This document shows, in pieces, positions 1 through 8,504 of a DNA stretch of 64,000 nt. The translations under genes and the position numbers were made by a program. The stretch's first letter is position 1. Every line of letters starts with the position of its first letter. The DNA is from Swaminathania salitolerans (GTDB taxonomy: Bacteria > Pseudomonadota > Alphaproteobacteria > Acetobacterales > Acetobacteraceae): the NCBI RefSeq assembly GCF_025994315.1, contig NZ_BAQE01000020.1; one strand, 5' to 3'. A model generated the notes under the pieces. That model saw only the letters and a list, made by a program, of their open reading frames with translations, ran no database searches and was not told the origin of the DNA.

Positions 1-501
1 GAGGTAATCCACTGCCGGTATGGCCTGCTGATTGGGTGCGGCACCGGTATAGAAGATGTTACGACTGCATTCCTGCCCTTCGTACTGGACGGGATAGAAG
101 AGAATCCCGTTGAGCTCCTCCACCACCGGCAGGACGGATTTGCGCGACACGCTGGTCCAGCAGCCGAAAATGGCAGAGACCCTGTCGACCGCGATGAGCT
201 GTCTGGCTTTCTCCGCATAGAGCGGCCAGTTCGATGCGGGATCGACGACCACGGCCTCGAGTGGACGCCCGAGCACGCCGCCGCGCCGGTTCTGCTCTGC
301 CACCAGCATGAGCATGACATCCTTGAGCGTCGTTTCGCTGATCGCCATCGTGCCCGACAGGGAGTGCAGGATACCAATGCGGATCGGCGCACCGCCCGGA
401 GCGGCTGCACGGGCCCGGGGCGCATAGCCGGACAGGGCGGCCAGCCCCAGCCCGCCACGGGCAAGGGCGCGACGTGTCAGACGCGATACAGAGGCGTTCA
501 T
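1..501 (-). CDS. urtA: Urea ABC transporter substrate-binding protein UrtA (N-terminal part)
   Basis: This is the periplasmic receptor that delivers urea to the UrtBCDE importer. The 167 visible residues start with a twin-arginine-like signal (TRRALARGG near residue 9, then a hydrophobic stretch ending ARA). They continue with blocks typical of UrtA: IRIGILHSLSGTMAISETTL, VVDPASNWPLYAEKARQL, IFGCWTSVSRKSVLP, FYPVQYEGQE and FYTGAAPNQQ. The C-terminal portion lies beyond the left edge. The ATG at 501 begins the signal peptide. The gene is divergent from the sensor kinase that follows and shares a roughly 130-bp promoter region holding an 18-bp palindrome. The UrtA assignment is strong; the Tat export route is an inference, because the motif lacks the usual Phe. 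Confidence 0.95.
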   Translation of the reverse strand, partial: MNASVSRLTRRALARGGLGLAALSGYAPRARAAAPGGAPIRIGILHSLSGTMAISETTLKDVMLMLVAEQNRRGGVLGRPLEAVVVDPASNWPLYAEKARQLIAVDRVSAIFGCWTSVSRKSVLPVVEELNGILFYPVQYEGQECSRNIFYTGAAPNQQAIPAVDYL

Positions 502-562
502 GCTCGGGCTTCCTCATCGTGAACCATGCCCCGATTGTTCGCCGCGCCCCGATCTATGCACC

Positions 563-580
563 ATACGCAATCCTGCGTAT
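563..580. promoter_or_regulatory. Candidate operator palindrome in urtA/kinase divergent promoter
   Basis: Two perfect 7-bp arms, ATACGCA and TGCGTAT, are separated by ATCC. The site lies between the divergent urtA gene and the hybrid kinase gene, so it could serve either promoter. The LuxR-type response regulator encoded downstream of the kinase is the obvious candidate binder, which is an inference from position only. Confidence 0.45.
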
Positions 581-628
581 TAACTTCCGCATACGTTTCG
601 TCGTCTTCTCCGGTCTTCCCGACCGCTC

Positions 629-3600
629 GTGCCGCCCCGCAAGCCCCTGACGGAGACCAGAGATTTGAGTGCGCGACCGGCCCATCCCCTGAGGATCACT
701 CCGGCGAGACGCCAGTACAACCGTCTCGCCTCCGATGAGAGCCGCGAGGATTACGCGCTCAGACACATGGCGCGTTCGGCGCGGTTTTCCACGCCGGAAC
801 AGGGTTTTCTCGCTGCCTCCGGTGCGTGCTCCTTTCTCGCTCTCGAGGCCATAGGCGGCGCGCTCGCACTCGGTTTCGGCCCTGCCAATCTTTTCGCGGG
901 ACTGCTTCTTGCGGGGATCACGATATTTCTCGTCGGTCTGCCCGTGTGTCTGCGTGCGGCGCGCACCGGGCTCGATATCGATCTTCTCACGAGAGGCACG
1001 GGCTTCGGCTATCTCGGCTCGGTTCTGACCTCCGTGTTCTATGCCGGATTCACCGTTTTCTTTTTCGCGATAGAGGCCTCTATCCTTGCGTCGTGTCTCA
1101 TGGCCACGCTCGACCTGCCGCATTGGGTCGCGGCCCTGATCGCCTCGGGATCCATCGTTCCGGTCGTTTTCCTCGGCATCGGGACCATCAGGCGGTTTCA
1201 GGCCTGGAGTTTCCTTCCATGGATCGTCCTCAACCTCGCACCGCTGATCGCGTTTTTTTCCTCCACGGATATCCGCGCCATTATCGTCTCTAGCGGAGGA
1301 TTCCCCTGGAGCCTGTCCTCCGGGATTTCCTCGTCCGGGATGTTTCCCTCGGGGGCAGGCCCATCGGACGGATTTCTCGCAGGGCATGCCGTCCTTCCCG
1401 GCATTCTTCCTGCAGCCGCGATCGCGCCCGCCTCAGGCGCCGGTGCCTTCTCCGTGTTATCGGCAGGATGCTGCGCGTCCATCCTGCTCGTTCTGCTTCT
1501 GCAGAGCGCCGAACAGGCCGATTTCATGCGGTTCATGCCCGAACGGACATCCGGATCGCGGCTGCGCTGGTGGAGCAGCCTGCTTCTCGGCGGGCCGGGA
1601 TGGATCGTGTTCGGGGGCGTGAAGCTTCTTGCTGGCGGTTTGATCGCGGTTTTCCTGGTGCGCTCCGGCGTTTCGGCCGATGACGCTGCCCGACCGATCG
1701 TCATGTACGATGTCGCCTTCTCCCGCCTCCTGCCTCACGGTCTGGCGCCCGTTGCGACGTTTTTCCTGATCCTGCTGGCGCAGAGCCGGATCAACATAAC
1801 GAATGCCTATGCCGGCTCCATTGCCTTGTCGAATGTCTTCTCGCGACTGACCCATACCCATCCGGGAAGAGCCATACACGTCGTTCTGACGGCGGCGCTC
1901 GCGCTCTGCCTCGTCGAGACGGGGCTGACGGACCGGATAGGCCGGGGTCTCATTCCTTATGCCGTGATCGCAGCGGCCTGGATGGGTGTTCTCGCGGCCG
2001 ATCTCGTCATCTGCCGTCCTCTGGGTCTGGTTCCGCAGAAGGCCGAGTTCCGCAGGGCGTTCCTGCCGGATCTGAATCCGGTGGGGGTTCTGGCCTTCCT
2101 TCTGGCTCTGGCGGGCGGGTTCGTTTCCAGCTCGGGGCTTGCCGGAACGACCCTGCGTGCCTATGCGCCGTTTGCTGCGCTCCTCATCGCGGGAGCCACC
2201 ACGATCATTCTCGCCCACCGGACCCGTGGCAGGACCTGTCTGGCCCGTCGCCCCTCCCGGCCCTGGTCGCGCGGCGCCGAAAAGACCTGCCTGATCTGCA
2301 GCGCGACTTTCGAGACCGACGATCTCGTACCCTGTCCCGCTTATGGCGCAACATTGTGTTCGCTTTGCTGCGCCCTCGATGCGCGGTGCGGCGACCGGTG
2401 CAAACCTGCCGCGACGCGGTTCGGCACCCAGATCAGAAGATGTTTCCCCGCCCGATGGCACGCGAAACTCGATACGCCTCTTGTCCGGTTTCTCGGCCTT
2501 TTCGCCCCGATTGCGGCATTTTCCTGCCTTGCCTTCTACGCGTTTCTCGATGACTGGCAGAATGCGGTGGCGCTCTGCCTCGCCATCGCAGGGCTGATCT
2601 GCTGGCTGCTGGTCATGAGCCTCGAGGGGCATCGCACCGCGCAGGAGGAGACGCGCAAACAGACCCGGCTCCTGCTCGACGAGATCGCCGCCCATGATCG
2701 CACCGCGGCGGCGCTCGACCGGGCCCGGGCGAAGGCGGAAGCGGCCAGCCTTGCGAAGACACGCTATATCAGCGGTATCAGCCACGAATTGCGCACGCCG
2801 CTCAATACGATCATGGGATATGCCCAGATTCTTGCGCGCGATCTCTCCGAGGGGGCGAACGGCACGAACGAATTGCAGACCATCACGGAGAGCGCCAACC
2901 ACATGACCGCGCTGCTTGGCGGTCTGCTCGATATCGCGAGCATCGAGGCCGGACGGATCGAGATCTATCGCGACGAGATCGATCTTCCGGCCTTTCTGCA
3001 GAATGTCGCGCGCATGGTCGCTCCCCTTGCCCAGGCCAAAGGCCTGGTCTTCCATTATGAGCCGGGCTCTCCCCTGCCGGGCCGGGTCAACGGGGACACG
3101 CACAGACTGCGTCAGATCCTGCTCAATCTTCTTTTCAACGCCGTGAAATTCACGGATCGGGGCCATATCCGCTTCATCGTTCGCTGGCGCGCCCAGATAG
3201 CCGAATTCGTTATAGAGGATACCGGACCGGGCATAGCGGCGGAGGATCAGGAGCGCATTTTCGAACCGTTCGAGCGCGGCGCCGCCTCGGATATTCCCGG
3301 AACCGGTCTCGGCCTGACGATCACCCGGCTTCTGACGGAAGTGCTCGGCGGCGAGTTGGGTTTTTCCAGCACGCCGGGCGTCGGGACGCGATTCCGCCTC
3401 AGGTTCATGCTTTCCGAACTCGCAGCGGCATCGGCCAAACCGGTCGATCGTCTTCCGCCGGGATATGCGGGGCGCCGGCGCCGTATTGCCGCAGTTGACG
3501 ACCAGCCTCACCATCTTGCCATTCTGCGCGCCTGCCTCGCGCCGATCGGGTTCGAGATCTCCTGTTTCCCAAATGGCGCGTCTTTTCTGGACAGCCTGAC

Positions 3601-4225
3601 CGGAGATCCGCCCGATCTCCTTCTTTTCGACCTGACCATGCCGGAAATGGACGGCCGCACGCTCGCCCGTGCAGTGCGCGCGCGGCTGGGACGCAATCCT
3701 CCCATCATCTTCCTTACCGGCAATCTGGAGGAGACCTCTCGCGGGCGTATCGACGCGGTCGAGAACGCGACAGTGCTTGCAAAGCCGGTCGATCTCCCCC
3801 GCCTCGTTTCCGAGATCGGGATCAGGCTCGGCCTCTCGTTCGATACCGCTCCCGAACGATCGCATCCAGACCATCCCGATGAGCCCGAAGCAGGGCAGGA
3901 CGGGACGTATCGGGATGGGACGCGGCCGGGTGGGACACGGCCGGGTGGGACACGGCCGGACAGGGATGTCGGCGGGGATGACAATCCGTCCGGCAGGGGG
4001 GAAGACGGCGCATTTGCGGAAAAGACGCTGTCCGGCGCGCGACGCGATGCGCTGCTGGACCTGCTGGACGCCGGAGACCTCGCCGCCGTCAGGACGTCTC
4101 TCGCAACGCTGATCGAAACGACCGCAGAGGCCGAGAAGGAAACCGTCCGGCACTGTCTGGCGCTGGCGGCCTCCTATCGACTGGATGCCCTGCGCGACGC
4201 CCTGGAGGCCCTGTCCGATGGATGA
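629..4225 (+). CDS. Hybrid sensor histidine kinase with permease-like N-terminal domain
   Basis: This 1198-residue membrane kinase probably senses a nitrogenous substrate and signals to the response regulator encoded just after it. Residues about 45-540 form a multi-pass region resembling NCS1-type purine/cytosine permeases, including the NCS1-like lead-in YNRLASDESREDYALR. A Cys-rich stretch (about 553-592, several CxxC pairs) could bind metal. Two further membrane segments lie at about 617-660. A HisKA domain carries ISHELRTPLN (phospho-acceptor His719), followed by an HATPase domain (DTGPGIA, GTGLGLTI) and a receiver domain with Asp1001 in LLLFDLTMPEMDG. A linker at about 1090-1110 holds a short Gly-Thr-Arg-Pro repeat. 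The GTG start at 629 keeps the conserved lead-in; later starts are possible. The urtA neighbour suggests control of urea or purine use (inferred). Confidence 0.88.
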   Translation: MPPRKPLTETRDLSARPAHPLRITPARRQYNRLASDESREDYALRHMARSARFSTPEQGFLAASGACSFLALEAIGGALALGFGPANLFAGLLLAGITIFLVGLPVCLRAARTGLDIDLLTRGTGFGYLGSVLTSVFYAGFTVFFFAIEASILASCLMATLDLPHWVAALIASGSIVPVVFLGIGTIRRFQAWSFLPWIVLNLAPLIAFFSSTDIRAIIVSSGGFPWSLSSGISSSGMFPSGAGPSDGFLAGHAVLPGILPAAAIAPASGAGAFSVLSAGCCASILLVLLLQSAEQADFMRFMPERTSGSRLRWWSSLLLGGPGWIVFGGVKLLAGGLIAVFLVRSGVSADDAARPIVMYDVAFSRLLPHGLAPVATFFLILLAQSRINITNAYAGSIALSNVFSRLTHTHPGRAIHVVLTAALALCLVETGLTDRIGRGLIPYAVIAAAWMGVLAADLVICRPLGLVPQKAEFRRAFLPDLNPVGVLAFLLALAGGFVSSSGLAGTTLRAYAPFAALLIAGATTIILAHRTRGRTCLARRPSRPWSRGAEKTCLICSATFETDDLVPCPAYGATLCSLCCALDARCGDRCKPAATRFGTQIRRCFPARWHAKLDTPLVRFLGLFAPIAAFSCLAFYAFLDDWQNAVALCLAIAGLICWLLVMSLEGHRTAQEETRKQTRLLLDEIAAHDRTAAALDRARAKAEAASLAKTRYISGISHELRTPLNTIMGYAQILARDLSEGANGTNELQTITESANHMTALLGGLLDIASIEAGRIEIYRDEIDLPAFLQNVARMVAPLAQAKGLVFHYEPGSPLPGRVNGDTHRLRQILLNLLFNAVKFTDRGHIRFIVRWRAQIAEFVIEDTGPGIAAEDQERIFEPFERGAASDIPGTGLGLTITRLLTEVLGGELGFSSTPGVGTRFRLRFMLSELAAASAKPVDRLPPGYAGRRRRIAAVDDQPHHLAILRACLAPIGFEISCFPNGASFLDSLTGDPPDLLLFDLTMPEMDGRTLARAVRARLGRNPPIIFLTGNLEETSRGRIDAVENATVLAKPVDLPRLVSEIGIRLGLSFDTAPERSHPDHPDEPEAGQDGTYRDGTRPGGTRPGGTRPDRDVGGDDNPSGRGEDGAFAEKTLSGARRDALLDLLDAGDLAAVRTSLATLIETTAEAEKETVRHCLALAASYRLDALRDALEALSDG
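3901..3960 (+). repeat. 15-bp tandem repeat inside the kinase gene
   Basis: About three near-identical copies of a GGGTGGGACACGGCC-like unit encode a repeated GTRPG peptide in the linker between the receiver domain and the C-terminal helical segment. The repeat stays in frame, so copy-number change would not disrupt the kinase. Confidence 0.7.
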
Positions 4226-5132
4226 AACCGCTCCCTCCCGACCTGTCATTCTCGTCATCGACGACGATCCCGCGTCTCTCGGGCTGATGGACCGGGAACT
4301 CTGCCGGCTGGGCTATATCGTCAGACTGGCTGCATCCGGCCAGACAGGGCTGGATATCCTCGCGCGCGGCGGGATCGATCTCGTTCTCGTCGATGCCTGC
4401 ATGCCCGGGCTCGATGGCTGGGCGGTATGCGAGCGCATCACGGCCGATCCTCTCCTGTCGCGTCTTCCCGTCATCTTCATGACCGGACTGACGGAAACCC
4501 GTCATGTCCTGCGGGCCTTCGAGAGCGGGGCGGTCGATTATGTGACGAAGCCCTTCAACATTGCCGAGATCGCCGCGCGTCTCGAGATCCGCCTCGGCGC
4601 GGCGCGGCGCATGGCATTCGCCCATGCCGCGCTCGATCGTGCCGGTCGGTTCTTCTTTGCGCTGGATCGCTCGGGAAAACTGGTCTGGGCGACACCGCAG
4701 GCCGCAGAGCTTCTGCATGACATTCCCGACTGGCCCGGACTTGCGGAAACCCTGGCTCGCAGCGCAACCGGGGCAACCTCCGGAGGCATCCTCCGGAGGC
4801 AGGCTCTTGCCAGCCACGATCTCGATTTCCGTATCGTGGGCGAGAGCGCTCCTGACGAGCTCCTCTTCAAGGTGGAGCGAACCGTCCGGAACCCGGCAAG
4901 CGCCCTCCAGACGGCCTTCAATCTGAGTGCGAGGGAGGCGGAGGTTCTTCTCTGGATCGCACGCGGCAAAACGAGCCGGGATATCGCCCAGATCCTCGGT
5001 ATCAGCTCACGAACCATCGACAAGCATACCGAGCAGATCTACAACAAGGCCGGTTTCAGCTCGCGCGCCTCGGCCGCTGCCGCCGCTGCCCTCCATCTCG
5101 ACATGCGGTCCGCACGCAGCATCGATACCTGA
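4218..5132 (+). CDS. LuxR-family two-component response regulator
   Basis: This is a 304-residue transcriptional regulator. Residues 9-125 are a receiver domain with the acidic pocket VIDDD (14-17 region), phospho-acceptor Asp59 in LVDACMPG, and the conserved Lys in YVTKPFN. A PAS-like segment follows (about 135-210). The C-terminal HTH belongs to the LuxR/NarL type (LSAREAEVLLWIARGKTSRD, then LGISSRTIDKHTEQIYNKAG). The ATG at 4218 overlaps the kinase stop by 8 bases, so the two are translated together and almost certainly form a pair. A likely target is the palindrome upstream of urtA (inferred). An upstream in-frame start at 4185 exists but would extend into the kinase and lacks support. 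Confidence 0.93.
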   Translation: MDETAPSRPVILVIDDDPASLGLMDRELCRLGYIVRLAASGQTGLDILARGGIDLVLVDACMPGLDGWAVCERITADPLLSRLPVIFMTGLTETRHVLRAFESGAVDYVTKPFNIAEIAARLEIRLGAARRMAFAHAALDRAGRFFFALDRSGKLVWATPQAAELLHDIPDWPGLAETLARSATGATSGGILRRQALASHDLDFRIVGESAPDELLFKVERTVRNPASALQTAFNLSAREAEVLLWIARGKTSRDIAQILGISSRTIDKHTEQIYNKAGFSSRASAAAAAALHLDMRSARSIDT

Positions 5133-5165
5133 CCCCGCTTCCGGCCATGAGGCGGGAAACAGGGC

Positions 5166-5189
5166 CAGAGGATCAGAGGATCAGAGGAT
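5166..5189. repeat. Triple 8-bp tandem repeat
   Basis: Three exact copies of CAGAGGAT run into the stop codon of the SDR gene. They occupy the short space between the convergent regulator and dehydrogenase genes. Confidence 0.8.
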
Positions 5190-5960
5190 CGTGTAACCGC
5201 CATCGATCAGAAGATCCGCGCCATTGATCATCGCGGCGCCGGAGGATGCGAGAAACACAGCAGCGGCAGCGATTTCCTCGGGGATGGCGAACCGGCCCGC
5301 GGGAATACGACGGATCGCCGCCTCACCCTTTTCTCCCGCCCAGGCTTTCTTTCCGAGCTCGGTCATCACGACCGTCGGCGAGATCGTATTGACCGTGATG
5401 CCGTGTCTGCCCCATTCGGCGGCAAAGGTTTTCGACATGCCGATCACACCGAATTTGGACGCGCAATAGGCGACGTGCTCCTCGATCGCGACGGTACCGG
5501 CCTGAGAGGCGAGATTGATGATACGCCCTCCCTTGCCCGCCTCGATCATGACCCGTCCGGCCTCCTGCGTCATCACGAAACTGCCGGTGAGATTGATCGC
5601 GATCGTCTTGTTCCAGTGCTCCATGCTGAGGCTTTCCGCAGGAGCGAGGAACACGACACCCGCGCAATTGACCACGATGTCGATCCGCCCGAAGGAGTCC
5701 CGGACCGCCGCCACGACGGATTTCACCGATTCGGGGTTCGATACGTCGCAGGCGAATGGCCGGGCGGCCTCTCCGAGTGCCGAGGCCTTCGCGGCCGCGT
5801 TGTCGTGATTGACATCGACCACGGCCACACGCGCCCCCTTGCGAACATACGCCTCGGCAATGGCGGCACCGATTCCCGAGGCTCCGCCCGTCACGAGAGC
5901 GACCTTGCCACCCAGACCGAAATCGAGATCGACATCGGCGGCAGAAAACTTCATCTCCAT
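5181..5960 (-). CDS. SDR-family NAD-dependent dehydrogenase (polyol type)
   Basis: A 259-residue classical short-chain dehydrogenase. The Rossmann glycine motif TGGASGIG sits at 24-31, Asp49 at the end of beta-2 favours NAD over NADP, and the NAG motif is at 98-101 (NCAG). The catalytic residues are Asn123, Ser152, Tyr165 and Lys169 (YCASK). The C-terminal INGADLLIDGGYTIL is typical. The overall pattern resembles sugar-alcohol oxidising members such as D-threitol or glycerol dehydrogenases, common in acetic acid bacteria, but the substrate cannot be fixed from sequence. The ATG at 5960 is preceded by AGGGAG at good spacing. A 14-bp palindrome lies just upstream. The gene is convergent with the response regulator and divergent from eutB. 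Confidence 0.88.
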   Translation of the reverse strand: MEMKFSAADVDLDFGLGGKVALVTGGASGIGAAIAEAYVRKGARVAVVDVNHDNAAAKASALGEAARPFACDVSNPESVKSVVAAVRDSFGRIDIVVNCAGVVFLAPAESLSMEHWNKTIAINLTGSFVMTQEAGRVMIEAGKGGRIINLASQAGTVAIEEHVAYCASKFGVIGMSKTFAAEWGRHGITVNTISPTVVMTELGKKAWAGEKGEAAIRRIPAGRFAIPEEIAAAAVFLASSGAAMINGADLLIDGGYTIL

Positions 5961-5972
5961 GATCACTCTCCC

Positions 5973-5986
5973 TGTGATTAATCACA
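5973..5986. promoter_or_regulatory. Candidate operator, 14-bp perfect palindrome
   Basis: TGTGATTAATCACA is a perfect palindrome 13 bases upstream of the SDR start codon and in the region shared with divergent eutB. Its placement near the ribosome-binding site suggests a repressor site. The family of repressor cannot be told from the sequence. Confidence 0.5.
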
Positions 5987-6213
5987 TACCGGATAGAGCA
6001 GAATATCAGAATCCGGTAGGCCACGGGGCCTCCCCTCACGCGGTTGTCAAGACGTGGCAAGGCTTCTTCTGCCGGGTCCGGCGTCAGCCCGGTTCCCGCC
6101 AGGGTCCAGGTCCGTAACTCCTTGTCGATAAAGAACATTACAAAATTGCACTGGTCGGCGCGCGGCAGACACCTATACTCGCGAAAGAAGCCGGGACAGG
6201 AGACGCCATCATC

Positions 6214-7605
6214 ATGATTCTCGCCGCAACTCTGTCGGGAGAGCGGTTCGTATTCCGCGATCTTCGTCACCTGCTGGCCGCGGCCTCTCCCTTGCGCTCC
6301 GGCGATCAGCTTGCCGGTCTGGCTGCCGTCTCCCAGACCGAGCGGGTCGCGGCTCGTATCGCCCTGGCCGATCTGCCGCTCCAGACATTTCTGGAGCATC
6401 AGGTCATTCCCTACGAGGCGGACGATGTGACCCGCCTCATTCTCGACACCCACGATGCCGGAGCTTTTGCGCCGGTCGGACATATGACGGTCGGCGCGTT
6501 TCGCGACTGGCTGCTCGCTCATGAAACCGACGGCGTCTCGCTCAGGGCGGTCGCCCCGGGGCTTACGCCGGAAATGGTGGCCGCCGTCAGCAAGATCATG
6601 CGGAATCAGGATCTGATCGCGGTCAGCCGGAAAATCGAGATCGTCACGCGGTTTCGCAACACGATCGGCCAGCACGGCGTTCTGGCCTCGCGCCTTCAGC
6701 CCAATCATCCGACGGACGACCTCAAGGGCATCGCGATCTCCACGCTCGACGGATTGCTCTATGGATGCGGCGATGCCGTGATCGGCATCAACCCGGCCAG
6801 CGACAGCGTCGAAAACGGCCTTGCCTTGCTGGATATGCTCGAGACCCTCCGGATCACCTACGACATTCCCACCCAGAGCTGTGTTCTGACCCATGTCACG
6901 AACACGATCGAAATCATCAACCGGGGCGGTCCGGTCGACCTCGTCTTCCAGTCCATCGCCGGAACCCAGAAGGCGAATGAGGGGTTCGGCGTGACACTCG
7001 GTATCCTTGCGGAGGCGCATGATGCGGCGCGTGCGCTCGGACGCGGAACCTGCGGCCAGAACGTCATGTATTTCGAGACCGGACAGGGCGCGGCACTCTC
7101 GGCCGACGCCCATCACGGCGTGGATCAGCAGACGGTGGAGACCCGGGCCTATGCCGTCGCCCGGGCCTTCGACCCGCTTCTGGTCAACACGGTCGTGGGC
7201 TTCATCGGGCCGGAATATCTCTATGACGGGAAACAGATCCTCCGCGCCGGCCTCGAGGACCATTTCTGCGCCAAATTGCTCGGCGTGCCCATGGGTTGCG
7301 ATGTCTGCTATACCAATCACGCCGAGGCCGACCAGGACGATATGGACGCGCTCATGCTTCTGCTCGGTGCGGCGGGCGTGACCTTCCTGATCGGCGTTCC
7401 CGGTGCGGACGATATCATGCTCAACTACCAGAGCCTGGCCTTCAGCGACATTCTGACGACACGCGCCATTCTCGGCCTTCGACCGGCGCCGGAATTCGCG
7501 CAATGGCTCGAACGGATGGCGCTCTACGATCCCCAGACGGCACGGATGCAGGCGCCCGCCCTGCCCGATACGCCTCTCTCGCGCATGATCGGATGGGACT
7601 CATGA
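6214..7605 (+). CDS. eutB: Ethanolamine ammonia-lyase large subunit
   Basis: EutB is the catalytic subunit of adenosylcobalamin-dependent ethanolamine ammonia-lyase, which converts ethanolamine to acetaldehyde and ammonia. The 463 residues match the usual family length and contain EutB blocks such as RNQDLIAVSRKIEIVTRFRN, FQSIAGTQKANEGFGV, QNVMYFETGQGAALSADAHH and FIGPEYLYDGKQI near the C-terminal half. The ATG at 6214 has AGGAGA upstream. It overlaps eutC by four bases (ATGA), so the subunits are translationally coupled. No eutA reactivase, shell proteins or acetaldehyde dehydrogenase lie nearby, so this is the simple, non-compartment type that yields ammonia as nitrogen source (inferred). 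Confidence 0.97.
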   Translation: MILAATLSGERFVFRDLRHLLAAASPLRSGDQLAGLAAVSQTERVAARIALADLPLQTFLEHQVIPYEADDVTRLILDTHDAGAFAPVGHMTVGAFRDWLLAHETDGVSLRAVAPGLTPEMVAAVSKIMRNQDLIAVSRKIEIVTRFRNTIGQHGVLASRLQPNHPTDDLKGIAISTLDGLLYGCGDAVIGINPASDSVENGLALLDMLETLRITYDIPTQSCVLTHVTNTIEIINRGGPVDLVFQSIAGTQKANEGFGVTLGILAEAHDAARALGRGTCGQNVMYFETGQGAALSADAHHGVDQQTVETRAYAVARAFDPLLVNTVVGFIGPEYLYDGKQILRAGLEDHFCAKLLGVPMGCDVCYTNHAEADQDDMDALMLLLGAAGVTFLIGVPGADDIMLNYQSLAFSDILTTRAILGLRPAPEFAQWLERMALYDPQTARMQAPALPDTPLSRMIGWDS

Positions 7606-8504
7606 CCGGCTTGCCGCCACGCGCCAGCTTTGACAGGGAGACCGTTGCGAAAGCGGAGTCCGGAACCCGCGAGGCCGTATCGTCGGGTCCCTCTTCACCG
7701 GATCCCTGGGCGCGTCTTCGCAACGCGACCCGGGCACGCATCGGGCTCGGGCGCACGGGCGACACCCAGATCACCCGCGACGTTCTTGCGTTCCAGGGCT
7801 GTCATGCCGGAGCGCGAGATGCCGTCCATGCCGCTCTCGATCCCGCACGTCTTGCGGCGGCGATACGCAACGCCAGCCCCCTGTGCCCGGAACCTCTCGT
7901 CGTCTCCAGTCAGGCCAGCGACCGGGCGACCTATCTGCGCAGGCCCGATCTGGGAAGACGGCTTTGCAGGTCCGCTCGGGCGGTCCTGCCGCGCGAACGG
8001 TGGGATCTCGTTCTGGTCCTTGCAGACGGGCTTTCGCCACGGGCGGTCGAAACCCAGGGGCCTGCCCTGTTTTCTGCCGTCTGCGAGGCGCTGCCCGGAT
8101 GGCGCATCGCGCCGCCCGTAATCGCCCTGCAAGGCCGTGTCGCTATCGGCGACGAAATTGCCGAAACGATGGGGGCGGCATTCGTCGCTGTCCTGATCGG
8201 CGAGCGTCCCGGTCTTTCCGTTCACGACAGTATGGGCGTCTATCTGACCTACAGACCCGTTTCCGGCACGCCGGATTCCCGGCGAAACTGTCTTTCGAAT
8301 ATCCACGCTCACGGTCTGGCCATTCCGGAAGCCTGCGCCAAGCTGGTCTGGCTTCTGAACGAGGCGCGCCGTCTTCAGACGACCGGCGTCGCCCTCAAGG
8401 ATCGCGCACCGTCCCTTGCGCCTTCTTCCGTCTCTTCGGCCGCCTCTTCCTTTCCCACTTCCTCCTCCCCTTCCCCTTCCCCGGAAACCCCGCATGACGA
8501 CTGA
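7602..8504 (+). CDS. eutC: Ethanolamine ammonia-lyase small subunit
   Basis: EutC completes the ethanolamine ammonia-lyase by helping bind the cobalamin cofactor at the subunit interface. This 300-residue protein carries family blocks including ARIGLGRTGD, FQGCHAGARDAVH, LVLADGLSPRAV, GERPGLS, DSMGVYLTYRP and RRNCLSNIHAHGL. The ATG at 7602 overlaps the eutB stop. The last 35 residues or so form an unusual Ser/Pro-rich tail beyond the family core, encoded by a nearly pure pyrimidine tract. The gene also overlaps the start of the permease gene by 11 bases, so the three are one operon. Confidence 0.95.
   Translation: MTGLPPRASFDRETVAKAESGTREAVSSGPSSPDPWARLRNATRARIGLGRTGDTQITRDVLAFQGCHAGARDAVHAALDPARLAAAIRNASPLCPEPLVVSSQASDRATYLRRPDLGRRLCRSARAVLPRERWDLVLVLADGLSPRAVETQGPALFSAVCEALPGWRIAPPVIALQGRVAIGDEIAETMGAAFVAVLIGERPGLSVHDSMGVYLTYRPVSGTPDSRRNCLSNIHAHGLAIPEACAKLVWLLNEARRLQTTGVALKDRAPSLAPSSVSSAASSFPTSSSPSPSPETPHDD

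Noticed and set aside
1457..4258. Very long open frame on the minus strand, antisense to the hybrid kinase
   Set aside because: It is a by-product of GC-rich codon use in the real kinase gene; its translation is Arg/Gly-rich and matches no family.
6060..6213. Sigma54-like promoter before eutB
   Set aside because: GG and GC elements are present but not at the required 10-base spacing.
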